Of a DNA stretch of 64,000 bases, positions 37,507 through 47,507 are shown one piece after another. The stretch spans positions 37,228 through 101,227 of the forward strand of contig JAHECO010000010.1 of NCBI GenBank assembly GCA_024641705.1. Reading direction: 5' to 3'. Position 1 is the first letter of the stretch. The number at the start of each line of letters is the position of its first letter. The position numbers and the translations under genes were made by a program. The notes beneath the pieces are model-generated. The model was not told where the DNA came from. It saw nothing but the letters and a program-made list of their open reading frames with translations, and searched no databases. This stretch comes from Candidatus Kryptoniota bacterium (GTDB lineage: Bacteria > Bacteroidota > Ignavibacteria > Kryptoniales > JAKASW01).

Positions 37507-39192
37507 TCATTTCATCTCGATGTATCCGCACGGACAATTTTCCGCACATTTGTTGCACCCTTTGCAAAAATCCAGCTTGAATTTGTACGCCTGGTACTTG
37601 ACGAGAGGCTTGACTATCGCCTGGTCCTGACAATAGCTCCAGCAGGTTCCGCAGTCGAAGCATGACCCGCAGCTCATGCACCTCTTGGCTTCGCTGACAG
37701 CCTGCTCCTGCGTCAGCGTGGAAGTGATTTCAAGATCCGGATCCTTTAACCTCTCTTCGGGCGCTATCCGCGCCGGCTCGCTCCTCAGCTTGCTTTCGTA
37801 GTAGCTCAGGATGATCTTGTCGTGCGTGATCACGGGCGGTTTCTGCTCAGGTACGGGTTGAGTATTTTGAAACCTGTTATGGATCGCCTCAGCCGCTTTT
37901 CTCCCGTTGAAGATGGCTATGGTGACCAGGCCCAGCTCCAGCACGTCCCCGCCCGCGTAAGTGCCCTGTATCTTCGTGGCGCCGCCGGCGTCGGCCTTCA
38001 TCCACTCTTTGCCTTCATGCAAGATGTCCAGCCCGGTGAAATCCGGCTCCTGACTGATCGCGGCGATGACCATCGAAGCGTCCAGTGTGAAATACGAATC
38101 CGGAATCGGCACGGGTCTGCGCCTTCCCGACGCATCGGGCTCGCCGAGCTCCATCCTCTGGCATTTCATCTTAGTTACCCTGTCGCCGTCTCTCTCAAAA
38201 TCGACGGGAGCGGCCAGGAACTCCAGTTTGACGCCTTCCTCTTCGGCGCCCACAATCTCTTCTTCTATTGCCGGCATTTCTTTTCTAGTCCGCCGGTATA
38301 CGATGGTCACTTCGGCCCCGAGGCGTCGCGACACGCGCGCGGCATCTATCGCGGTATCTCCGCCGCCGACCACAAGGACCTTGTTTCCTACTTCGGGTGC
38401 TTCGCCCGAATTCACCTTGTTGAGGAATTCGGTCCCGGTCAGGACATTTACTGCTTCTTCGTTCGGAACACCAAGCAGCTTTCCCTTGTGCGCACCGATC
38501 CCCACAAATATGGCGTCGTAGTTCTTCTGCAGGTCTTCATACGGAATATCTCTCCCCACTATCTGACCGCACTTGATTTCCACGCCAAGGCGTTCGATTC
38601 TTCCGATCTCTTTGTCCAACACGTCGGCAGGAAGTCTGTAGTTCGGAATACCATATCTCAACATTCCGCCGGGCTTGCTGAAGGCCTCGTATACGGTCAC
38701 GCGATAGCCTTTCCTGGCCAGCTGATACGCACAGGATAAGCCGGAAGGACCGGCTCCGATAACCGCGACCTTCTGTGGATAGGAGTCCGCGGAGATCCGT
38801 TTGAGCTCGAAGCCTTTTTGAAGCGCGTAGTCACCGACGAATCTTTCAAGGTTGTTAATCCCAACAGCGCCGTCCTTGTGGGTCCTGTTGCATTCGCCTT
38901 CGCACGGATGCGGACAGACTCTCCCGCATGTCGAGGGAAGAGGGTTTTTCTCCGTCAGGATATCCCACGCCTTCTGAAGCGAATCCTCATAACTTCTTCC
39001 GGAGTCTTCAGTCTGGCTGATGGTGGTTATGAATTCCCGTATGTTGGTCCCGTTTGGACACGCATTTGAGCACGGGGGTGTCTTGAGAACATTGACGGGC
39101 CGTAAGGAGGAGGTCTCTACGGAGGAACTACTGCCCGACATCGATCTCAGGCTTCCCAGCGGCTTCGCGACTCTTTTTACGATTTTCGCCAT
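37507..39192 (-). CDS. dsrL: DsrL-like NAD(P)H-dependent flavoprotein with ferredoxin C-terminus
   Basis: PPCSNACPNGTNIREFI; CGRVCPHPCEGECNR; KVAVIGAGPSGLSCAYQLARKGYRVTVYEAFSKPGGMLRYGIPNYRLP; C-terminal CKGCNKCAENCPCGYIEMK; position in dsr operon. Confidence 0.88.
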   Translation of the reverse strand: MAKIVKRVAKPLGSLRSMSGSSSSVETSSLRPVNVLKTPPCSNACPNGTNIREFITTISQTEDSGRSYEDSLQKAWDILTEKNPLPSTCGRVCPHPCEGECNRTHKDGAVGINNLERFVGDYALQKGFELKRISADSYPQKVAVIGAGPSGLSCAYQLARKGYRVTVYEAFSKPGGMLRYGIPNYRLPADVLDKEIGRIERLGVEIKCGQIVGRDIPYEDLQKNYDAIFVGIGAHKGKLLGVPNEEAVNVLTGTEFLNKVNSGEAPEVGNKVLVVGGGDTAIDAARVSRRLGAEVTIVYRRTRKEMPAIEEEIVGAEEEGVKLEFLAAPVDFERDGDRVTKMKCQRMELGEPDASGRRRPVPIPDSYFTLDASMVIAAISQEPDFTGLDILHEGKEWMKADAGGATKIQGTYAGGDVLELGLVTIAIFNGRKAAEAIHNRFQNTQPVPEQKPPVITHDKIILSYYESKLRSEPARIAPEERLKDPDLEITSTLTQEQAVSEAKRCMSCGSCFDCGTCWSYCQDQAIVKPLVKYQAYKFKLDFCKGCNKCAENCPCGYIEMK

Positions 39193-39270
39193 TTATCTCG
39201 CTCTATTCAAAGTTGTTGTGATGAGGTTTCTTCGTTGTACACTTTCACTGGCTTTGTCTGCCTGCGTCAT

Positions 39271-40701
39271 TCATCCCACAGCCAAACTCGCTGCTTTCTT
39301 TGAGTCTCTGTATCTTCTCGCACAGCGAACCATTCCATCCACCCATTCGGGAGACGATGCCGCATGGAGATGGATGTAGCTCGCGAAAACATTCTTGTAA
39401 GTCAGTCCGTCCCTCTTATCGAAACATCCGACGCCGCGTGAGAGGGAATACGAAGTTCCGATCGCGGGATCGTGCTCCACAATTTCGGAGTAATGGAATT
39501 CGTGCCCTTTGACTACTGCGCCCAATTTGAAAAACGGGTTCTCTCTGTCTACGACGGCTTCAGAGTATCCATGGCCGCGCGGCTCATCGTTCATGCGCAC
39601 CTTGATCGGGAGCACGTCCGAAAGAGGATATTCATTCCCGTTCCACACGATCGCTCTTGCCAGATAAATCAGTCCGCCACATTCGGCATAAATGGGCAGA
39701 CCGTTCTCCGCCGCTTCCTTCACGGCCGAAATCATCTCCCTGTTCGTAATGAGAGCCGTGAGGTTCATCTCCGGGAAGCCGCCGCCGATGTAAAGCGCGT
39801 CAAGGTCGTCGCGCAGCTTACCGCGTGCCGGAGAAATCGGGATCAGCTCCGCCCCGGCAGCCTCGAGCATCTCCAGGTTCTCGGGATAATAGAACGAGAA
39901 CGACTCATCCTTGAAATATGCTATCCTGACCTTATCCTGCACCGTTTCGACTTGTTCAAAAATTTTGTCATCGTCGTTCGGCACTTCACAGTCAAGAGGA
40001 GGCGCGGCCTTGGCAGCTGCGAGAATCTGCGCGATGTCGACGTTGTTTTCCATGATGCTTTTTGCTTCCCGGAGGAACAACAGACTCCGCTCAAACTCAC
40101 CGGGAGTGATCAGGCCGAGATGCCTCGACGGCAGGATGGACTTCCCCGACAGCCTGGGGATTGCCCCGAGGACCGGGATGCCTGTAACATCCTCGATAGC
40201 ATCACCCACCACTCTGGCGTGTCTCTCATTTGCCACGCGGTTCAGGATGACGCCCGCGACTCTTATTTCCGAATCTAGCTCCACGCATCCAAGAATGGCC
40301 GCCGCGGCCGTGCGCGTAACCTTGGAAACATTCTGGACAATGACGATAGGCGCCTGAAGCACCTTGGCAAGCTCCGCGGTGCTGTGCGTCCCATTCAGGT
40401 CGACTCCGTCGAAGAGTCCCCTGTTTCCTTCGATTACGTTCACGCCGTCATGGATGGCTTTATTTACGAATGACTGTCTGGCGTCTGAAAATCCCATCAA
40501 GTAAGTATCGAGATTCCTTGCGGGCTTGCCCGAAGCCAGGCTCAGCCAGGCTGGATCGATATAATCCGGACCTTTCTTGAAAGCAGCGACAGCGATACCC
40601 CTGTCTCTGAGATAATCGAGTAGACCGCAGGATACAACCGTCTTACCCGAATCACCTGAAAGACCGGCGATGACAATCCTAGGATAACTGCCGCGAAGCA
40701 T
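39271..40701 (-). CDS. dsrN: DsrN, cobyrinate a,c-diamide synthase-like amidotransferase
   Basis: IVIAGLSGDSGKTVVSCGLLDYLRDRGIAVAAFKKGPDYIDPAWL; LYIGGGFPEMN; YAECGGLIYLARAI. Confidence 0.95.
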   Translation of the reverse strand: MLRGSYPRIVIAGLSGDSGKTVVSCGLLDYLRDRGIAVAAFKKGPDYIDPAWLSLASGKPARNLDTYLMGFSDARQSFVNKAIHDGVNVIEGNRGLFDGVDLNGTHSTAELAKVLQAPIVIVQNVSKVTRTAAAAILGCVELDSEIRVAGVILNRVANERHARVVGDAIEDVTGIPVLGAIPRLSGKSILPSRHLGLITPGEFERSLLFLREAKSIMENNVDIAQILAAAKAAPPLDCEVPNDDDKIFEQVETVQDKVRIAYFKDESFSFYYPENLEMLEAAGAELIPISPARGKLRDDLDALYIGGGFPEMNLTALITNREMISAVKEAAENGLPIYAECGGLIYLARAIVWNGNEYPLSDVLPIKVRMNDEPRGHGYSEAVVDRENPFFKLGAVVKGHEFHYSEIVEHDPAIGTSYSLSRGVGCFDKRDGLTYKNVFASYIHLHAASSPEWVDGMVRCARRYRDSKKAASLAVG

Positions 40702-40734
40702 ATTGCATGGACCTATCTTTACCTGAGTGAATGA

Positions 40735-40983
40735 CTAGTTCTCGGCACCTTCTTTGTGAGGTATCTCGATAAAACTCCCGCCGAAATATGTGTAGACACA
40801 TTTTCCGCTTTCGATCAATTCCCTGATCGCGGATTTGGCAAGCGTCTTGTCGCATCTTTCGCCGAACAACTCCGTCACCGCCTTAGTCAAATCAGTGGCC
40901 TTCCATTTCTTCTGGCCCATGCTGTCTCTTATCATCTTGAACATTGCTTCAGAGACTTCTTCAACCGTAGCCTGCTCAGCCAT
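40735..40983 (-). CDS. dsrD: DsrD
   Basis: Small winged-helix protein KKWKATDLTKAVTELFGERCDKTLAKSAIRELIESGKCVYTYFGGSFIEIPHKEGAEN directly downstream of dsrB. Confidence 0.93.
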   Translation of the reverse strand: MAEQATVEEVSEAMFKMIRDSMGQKKWKATDLTKAVTELFGERCDKTLAKSAIRELIESGKCVYTYFGGSFIEIPHKEGAEN

Positions 40984-41077
40984 AACAGTCTCCTTAATCT
41001 TCTCCGGCGAGACCCGGTCCCGCCGGCATTCGTTTCAGCGGGCCGATCCAGAGGATCGGCCGACATCAATATTTCGT

Positions 41078-42160
41078 TTAATGAGTCAAGTGCGTTGATC
41101 GCTTGAACGTCAATCCCGCATGCTTGAAATCATCGATATGTTCCTTCTGGAACGGGATCCCGGTCAGCTGGAAGAACTTCGGCCACCCGATGCGGTCGAT
41201 CCACTCGCCCATTCTCTCGTATGGCCTTGCATTCCTGGCCCAGACTTCCACAAGGTTCTTCACTGCCTCGACGACCTCGGGCCATCTCGGCGGGTTGTTG
41301 GGCAGGAACGGGATAGCCAGCTTGGAGAACATCGGTTCGCTTCTCGCGTTTGAAACCTTGCCGCCGACCCAGATCGACACGCCGTCGTTCAACGGATCAT
41401 TCAGCTTCATAGCCGGGCAAACCGTGTAGCAGTTCGCGCAGAACATGCATCGCTCTTCGATGACCTCGACCGACGGTACACCGTCGACCGTGGCAGGTCT
41501 TACCGCAGCGGTCGGACACGCGGAGACGACCGACGGGATCTCGCACATCGCCTTCAGTTTGTCGCGCTCAACCTTCGGCGGACGCCTGTGGATGCCCAGG
41601 ATCGCTATGTCGGAACAGTGGACTGCACCGCACATGTTGAGGCAGCAGGCGAGCGCTATCCTCATCTTGGCGGGGAGCTTCATCTCCGTAAAGTACTCGA
41701 TCAGTTCGTCCATGACCGACTTCACGATACCCGATGCGTCCGTGGCCGCAGAATGACAATGCACCCAGCCCTGCGTATGGACGATGCTCGATATCGAGTT
41801 GCCCATTCCGCCGACGGGATGTCCCAGGGCCTGAAGGTCCCTGATCAGCGGGTCTATCTTCGACTCGTCGGTAAGCAGGAACTCGACGTTGTGGCGACTG
41901 GTAAATCTCAGGTAGCCGCCGCAGTACTTGTCGGCCAGGTCCGCATACAGCCTTATCTTGTCGATGCTCAGGAGTCTCGGTGACCCCGCGCGAACCGTGA
42001 ACAGTTTAGCCCCGCTCTCCGAAACGGTAACCATGACTCCGGGTTTCAGAATCTCGTGATGTTTCCACTTACCATAGTTTTCCTTTATGATCGGAGGCAG
42101 AAACTTCTCGTAATGTGGCGGACCTATATCGGTCTTTCTCTTCGGTTTCACTTCAGCCAT
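41078..42160 (-). CDS. dsrB: Dissimilatory sulfite reductase beta subunit
   Basis: [88 protein letters not shown]. Confidence 0.97.
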   Translation of the reverse strand: MAEVKPKRKTDIGPPHYEKFLPPIIKENYGKWKHHEILKPGVMVTVSESGAKLFTVRAGSPRLLSIDKIRLYADLADKYCGGYLRFTSRHNVEFLLTDESKIDPLIRDLQALGHPVGGMGNSISSIVHTQGWVHCHSAATDASGIVKSVMDELIEYFTEMKLPAKMRIALACCLNMCGAVHCSDIAILGIHRRPPKVERDKLKAMCEIPSVVSACPTAAVRPATVDGVPSVEVIEERCMFCANCYTVCPAMKLNDPLNDGVSIWVGGKVSNARSEPMFSKLAIPFLPNNPPRWPEVVEAVKNLVEVWARNARPYERMGEWIDRIGWPKFFQLTGIPFQKEHIDDFKHAGLTFKRSTHLTH

Positions 42161-42217
42161 TTCAATATTCCTTATTGAATGCAGTTTTGAATTCTATTTA
42201 TCGGCCGGCAACACGGA

Positions 42218-43435
42218 CTACTTGGGTGCCTGTTCGTCGGAACCGTCGGATTCTTCTTCAAAGAATTCCTCGTAAAAGACGTAGGGGTTTTCCCTCGGAT
42301 GAGCAACCATTTCGGGAATCGGTTCGACGCCGATCGCCTCGAGGAAATTGCCCATTCCTACTCTCTGGATGAATTCGCCGATTCTCTCCCGGTTCTTGCC
42401 GTTCTCGGACCAGACTTCATGGATCCTGTCCACCAGCTCTATGAGCTCCGTGTACGGCGGCTCGAGTTTTATAAACGGAATCAAAACGGAAGAGAGGAGC
42501 GCACCCTCGATGATGGGGGCCTTGGATCCTATGAGGATGCAGGCACCGCGATCTTTGCCGGGAGCGAGCGCCTTCGGCATGACGTTTATGCAGTGCATGC
42601 ATTTCACGCATGACTTGTTGTCGATCTTGATTTCCTTGCCGTCCCACGCCATGCATTTGGCCGGACAATTGTCGACGACGTCTCTCTGTATGTTCATGCC
42701 TGACTTCGCATACTCTGCGACGGCAGCTTTGTCGACCTGGATATCGTCTCTCCACGTCCCGATGATGGACATGTCGGATCTAGCGATCGACGCGACGCAG
42801 TCGTTCGGGCAGCCGGACATTTTGAATTTCCATTTATACGGGAACGCCGGCCTGTGCAGCTCGTCCTGATAATGCATGGTCAGAAAATAGGTCAACGCCA
42901 TCGTATCGTAACATGCCCATTCACACCGGGCTTTCCCGCAGCAGCAGCTCGGCGTTCTCACGTCGGAACCGGAGCCGCCGAGGTCAAATCCTAACTCGGT
43001 CAATTCCTGGAATATGGGTTCCAGCTCTTCCGTCCTCGTCCCAAGGAACACCAGGTCTCCGGTGGAGCCGTGCATGTTTGTCAGACCCGAGCCGTGCTTC
43101 TCCCATATATCGCAGAGCTTCCTCAGGACATCAGAAGTGTAGAACCACCCTGCGGGTTGATTAATGCGAAGCGTGTGAAAGTGAGATACGTTGGGAAACT
43201 CTTCAGGAAGGTCGGAGTATCTTCCTATGACGCCGCCGCCGTAACCGAGAACGCCGACTATGCCGCCATGTTTCCAATGGCCGATCCTATCCTCGTACGA
43301 ACGCTCGAGCTGCCCCAGCAGGTCGTCAGCCATCGGGTTCTTTTCGGCCGACGTTTTTATCTCCTTTACGAAACTGGGCCACGCACCTTTCTCGAGCTGA
43401 TCCAGTTGAGGCGTCTTTCTTTTCTTTCCAGCCAT
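42218..43435 (-). CDS. dsrA: Dissimilatory sulfite reductase alpha subunit
   Basis: [100 protein letters not shown]. Confidence 0.97.
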   Translation of the reverse strand: MAGKKRKTPQLDQLEKGAWPSFVKEIKTSAEKNPMADDLLGQLERSYEDRIGHWKHGGIVGVLGYGGGVIGRYSDLPEEFPNVSHFHTLRINQPAGWFYTSDVLRKLCDIWEKHGSGLTNMHGSTGDLVFLGTRTEELEPIFQELTELGFDLGGSGSDVRTPSCCCGKARCEWACYDTMALTYFLTMHYQDELHRPAFPYKWKFKMSGCPNDCVASIARSDMSIIGTWRDDIQVDKAAVAEYAKSGMNIQRDVVDNCPAKCMAWDGKEIKIDNKSCVKCMHCINVMPKALAPGKDRGACILIGSKAPIIEGALLSSVLIPFIKLEPPYTELIELVDRIHEVWSENGKNRERIGEFIQRVGMGNFLEAIGVEPIPEMVAHPRENPYVFYEEFFEEESDGSDEQAPK

Positions 43436-43928
43436 CTTAGCTCCTTTGATTCTTAAACCGATGTGTCTTCTTGTCCCATGAGCCGGAGAACTACTCCCTG
43501 TCGGCGGATATTCTCACCGAATGAACAGAGGAGAGAATAACCGTCATCGGCCGGGTCGAAGTTCGTCGACCGTCGGCCGTAATGCTCAAGGGTTTGTTCG
43601 GGAATCTTTCAAGTTGAAATCCATCTGAACGTTTTCGGATTAGATGAACACAGAATGAACATAAACTTGAGTGAAGGGAGAAACAAGAAACAGCAGGGGT
43701 TTTGTATTCTGAGTGTTGAATGTCGAAGTCGAGACACCGCACGCACACAGACAGCCGAACAATCCTTCGACACTCCGCTTTGTCCGACGGGTCTAACTGA
43801 GCAGACAATTCGCTGTCAGCCTATCACGATTTCGAACCTGATGTTATGAACGGCAGGATACGGCTCCGCGATGGGCAGCAAGCATACATGGCTACTGCCC
43901 CGGGCATGTGACACAGGATCGCGTGAGA

Positions 43929-45059
43929 TTACTTGATCGGAATTTGCAGCGACCTTACCGCTAATTCCACGATGAAAGTCTTCATTTCAGGGCTGTCGAT
44001 CTGGACGTCCAGGGGTTTGGGCAGCGTACCACAATTGAAGTTCGTGAAATGAGTTTCACATGGACGCTGAAGGTAAAGTGAAAGGCGGCTGAACCCGATC
44101 GGAAGAGGCTCCAGCATCCACCATGCGATCCATCCGTTTATCACGGGATACGGGTCGTACTTGATCATGTGAAACTTCTCGAACCTTTTGTGGAAAGCCG
44201 CCAGCAGACCTTCAAACCGCGTCGAAGGGGTCTGGTTGACCCTCTCCTGAAGCCGCTTGAGAAAGCAATCCCTCGAATTGAGTACGAGCTGCTTCACCCT
44301 CTTGTCCTTGAATATCACCAGGTAGTCCTCAAGCATGCATGGACCGTTATTCATGCGGGCTATCATTGCCTCCTGGATCAATTTCTTCGCATCCACGGAA
44401 TGATGGAGCTCATCCTTCAATTCTCTGTCATAGCAGGTCCTGGTGAAGTTGTGAAGCGTCACCGAGTAAGGAAAGACAACTTTCAGAGCGTCTTCGATTA
44501 CTTTGAACCCGTAAGACATGAAAGTGGGACATACGACTCCCCTGCAATTCAGTCGATCCAGCAAGGTTATCCAAATATCCTCCGATTCACACTCACCAAT
44601 CTCGAAACCGAGCACAACGGTCGACAGCGCATCTATCGCCATCGCCAGATACATCGAGTGCCCGTTGGAATCGTCCGAGTTGGCCTTGAACTTTTCACCG
44701 ACAAGGTGGATCAACCGGGACTCGTGTTTCGGCGTGCAAGCATCGAGGTAGTCCTCCCAGAAGGAGCAGCCCCCGAGGTATTCCCGGATCTTCTGGTTGA
44801 TCCTGATCGGAGAACTCTGGTAAACGGAGCGGAGATCGCGGTAGGAACATCCTCCGAGGTACTCTTTGGCCAAACGGCCAAAGTTTGGAGTCTGCCTCCG
44901 CGGCGGATTCTTCACCCAGGTTTTCTTGCACCGAATACACCTGTAGCGAAGGTTATTGGCCGAAGTCTTTCCGTGTTTAACTACTTTTGAACTGTGACAA
45001 AAGGGACACACTACACTTTTTTGAATCTCGAAACATGAAGTTGCTAGTTGTGGAGTCAT
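43929..45059 (-). CDS. Transposase-like protein with N-terminal zinc ribbon; DDE region looks degenerate
   Basis: CPFCHSSKVVKHGKTSANNLRYRCIRCKKTWV zinc ribbon; YLAMAIDALSTVVLGFEIGECESEDIWITLLDRLNCRGVVCPTFMSYGFKVIEDALKVVFP resembles IS256/mutator-type cores. Confidence 0.7.
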   Translation of the reverse strand: MTPQLATSCFEIQKSVVCPFCHSSKVVKHGKTSANNLRYRCIRCKKTWVKNPPRRQTPNFGRLAKEYLGGCSYRDLRSVYQSSPIRINQKIREYLGGCSFWEDYLDACTPKHESRLIHLVGEKFKANSDDSNGHSMYLAMAIDALSTVVLGFEIGECESEDIWITLLDRLNCRGVVCPTFMSYGFKVIEDALKVVFPYSVTLHNFTRTCYDRELKDELHHSVDAKKLIQEAMIARMNNGPCMLEDYLVIFKDKRVKQLVLNSRDCFLKRLQERVNQTPSTRFEGLLAAFHKRFEKFHMIKYDPYPVINGWIAWWMLEPLPIGFSRLSLYLQRPCETHFTNFNCGTLPKPLDVQIDSPEMKTFIVELAVRSLQIPIK

Positions 45060-45302
45060 CGGTTTTCACCTGCCATTGCCCGGATGTGTTATTGTGCCCC
45101 AAACAGCCCCGATTGCTTTTTAAATGCCCTAAAGTTTGCGGCAAAAATCCCGCGGAGTTTGATGATGTTCTAAATCGATCTGCACATACACACGTATAAG
45201 CCACTTTCTGCATCACTCCTTCTGACCGACTACTAATAGTCCAATCTACATGCCGAAATGTAATTCCATCACTTTGGAGCTGATGAAGCCTACGTGCACG
45301 AC

Positions 45303-45331
45303 CGAAAGTGTTTAACTCGACAACACTTTCG
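45303..45331. repeat. Perfect 10-bp inverted repeat, 9-bp spacer
   Basis: CGAAAGTGTT-taactcgac-AACACTTTCG, between transposase-like gene and NrfD-cytochrome gene. Confidence 0.7.
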
Positions 45332-45590
45332 AGCTACCGCGCGTTAATAATTCCTACGACTCGGGGGGATTGCTGTCGTGGGACGAAGGATGGAGTCAGT
45401 TTTCTCAGATTGGAAGGGTGATGCCGACCGTGGCTTGTCTTAAATGATGAAGACAATTAACCCACATGCCGGATACAATGAGGCAAGATTGGTCGCTCTG
45501 CTGCGGAAAAAGATTCAGCGGGATACGATTCAAGCGGCGTGATTGAAAGGCGGCTATCGAATCAAGCGGATCGAAATGTCACACGGGCAG

Positions 45591-47507
45591 TCACTTGACG
45601 CTCAGCCCGACATCCGGCAGAACCACGTTATCGAAATGCGGGACACTGATATCCCATTTCATTCCGGCCCTGAGATTCGGAGGCGTTCCTACTCTATGAC
45701 ATGTGGTGCAGAGAGCCAGGTCCTGTTTATCCTTTACCACTTTAGCTTCGACGACGTGGCAGGAGACGCACATCTTGTGCATGGCATCCGTGTAGGACAG
45801 TATATGGTACGCCGGTGTAGCGCCAACTCCGATCGTTGTGAATTTGTAAAAGGGATGGCACGCCGTGCACTTTTTTGCCGATTGGGCGGTTCGAGTTACC
45901 CCGGCGGTGTGGCAGTCATCGCATTTGAGCTTGGCTCCAGCAGGCGATGCGTGCCAGTCATGTCTGAAGAAGTCCGCTTGCGCATACATGCTTGCATGAC
46001 ATTCCCAGCATTCGCTTAGACGTTCTCCCGGAAGGTTCAGGTGATGACAGACACTGCAACTATCCTTTCCCGCCAGCGCGAAGCCGCTGGTGTCGTCTGC
46101 CGGGCTTGTCGGTATTTTATGTGTTCGGATCCACGAGATGTGCGCCTGGTGAGGGAATTCGACGAACTGATCATCCCTGTTGCCATCGATGCACAGCGTA
46201 TCGATACCCGTCGCGCGGCTGACCGTCACACTGTCTATACCTTCCGCATGCAATTTTCTCCCGGGCATGAACGCCATACCGACGGCGAAGCTTAACACAA
46301 ACGCGAGTGTGTGCTTGGTCAGTGATGCGATCCTCGGTACCCCTAACCACGTCCTCGAGGAATAGTCGAACGACGGAGGCGTATGCGGCAAGGATTGCGG
46401 ATCTTCGGGACGTATTTCCCAGATGTGGAAACGTTCGGTTACGAACAGGAAGGCAAGGGCTGCTGCCGACACGATGCCCAGGCTTATCGCGATTTCCATC
46501 CATGACGGCGTATATGACGCGGTGGAGTCAAGCATCGCCAGTCCTCCGACGTCGATCCGGTTGAGCACCATTCCAATCACCACCATCGAGGAGCCGACCC
46601 ACTGAACCTTGCTGTTCCTTCGCAATTTCGGGACTGCGAACAACGCCATAGGTATCAAGGTCGACACCAGGATTTCCACTATGAAAAGATCGCTCTGCCA
46701 GTTACCATTGAATATCAATCCGAATTTTCCGGCCGCCACGATATCGGTCATCTTCACTATGAAATAGACGGCGAGGACCCATACAGCGGCCCCGCACAGT
46801 TTTCCGACCAACGGCGTTTCCGGTTCACGGCGGTAGAGCCAGTGGGATATAAGACTTTCGAAAGCAACCATCATCAGGCCAAGCGCCACGGCAGAAATGA
46901 AGAATTGGATCGGAAGTATATGTGAATACCACAGCGGAAAAAGCCTGTATGGCATGATCAAAAACAAGGTCCCAAGAGACGATTGATGAAGTGTCGAAAG
47001 CATTATGCCGAGGAGAACGAGCGGGAACCGGAACCTCATGAGAAAATTCCTGACCCTGGCGTAGCGGCTGGATTCTTCAAGCGGGACCGGACTGAATTCG
47101 AGCAACAAGACGGTCGTGTAGAGCATGACGCACCAGCCGACCTCGAACAACGGCGAATGAGGATTCCAGTAGATTATCATGTGCCAGATATTCCACGGCA
47201 ACCCAAGGTCGACGAGCAAACCTGCCACTACGGCAAGGTAGCCGAGGAAAGCTGTCAACACGGCTGGCCGAACCAGCGGGTGAAATTCTTCCCGCTTCAT
47301 GATATAGAAGATCGCCGTCGTCACGAACCCTCCGGCAGCCAGGGCAACTCCCGCCATCACATCGAAACCTATCCAGAAGCCCCACGGCGTCTTGTCGTTC
47401 AGATTGGTCGTAACGCCCAACCCGAAGACGTACCGGTTCAGCGCTATCGCAGCGGCGAAGCCTGTCATGAGCCACAAGACTAGTTTTGTATTCTGCACCC
47501 TATTCAT
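45591..47507 (-). CDS. NrfD/HmcC-like membrane subunit fused to a hexaheme cytochrome c domain
   Basis: N-terminal multi-TM NrfD-like region (KTPWGFWIGFDVMAGVALAAGGF); extra TM HTLAFVLSFAVGMAFMPG; then CSVCH, CWECH, CDDCH, CTACH, CVSCH, CTTCH. Confidence 0.9.
   Translation of the reverse strand: MNRVQNTKLVLWLMTGFAAAIALNRYVFGLGVTTNLNDKTPWGFWIGFDVMAGVALAAGGFVTTAIFYIMKREEFHPLVRPAVLTAFLGYLAVVAGLLVDLGLPWNIWHMIIYWNPHSPLFEVGWCVMLYTTVLLLEFSPVPLEESSRYARVRNFLMRFRFPLVLLGIMLSTLHQSSLGTLFLIMPYRLFPLWYSHILPIQFFISAVALGLMMVAFESLISHWLYRREPETPLVGKLCGAAVWVLAVYFIVKMTDIVAAGKFGLIFNGNWQSDLFIVEILVSTLIPMALFAVPKLRRNSKVQWVGSSMVVIGMVLNRIDVGGLAMLDSTASYTPSWMEIAISLGIVSAAALAFLFVTERFHIWEIRPEDPQSLPHTPPSFDYSSRTWLGVPRIASLTKHTLAFVLSFAVGMAFMPGRKLHAEGIDSVTVSRATGIDTLCIDGNRDDQFVEFPHQAHISWIRTHKIPTSPADDTSGFALAGKDSCSVCHHLNLPGERLSECWECHASMYAQADFFRHDWHASPAGAKLKCDDCHTAGVTRTAQSAKKCTACHPFYKFTTIGVGATPAYHILSYTDAMHKMCVSCHVVEAKVVKDKQDLALCTTCHRVGTPPNLRAGMKWDISVPHFDNVVLPDVGLSVK

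Noticed and set aside
43491-43808. 105-aa minus-strand ORF upstream of dsrA
   Set aside because: No motifs or credible RBS seen; more likely the dsrA leader region.
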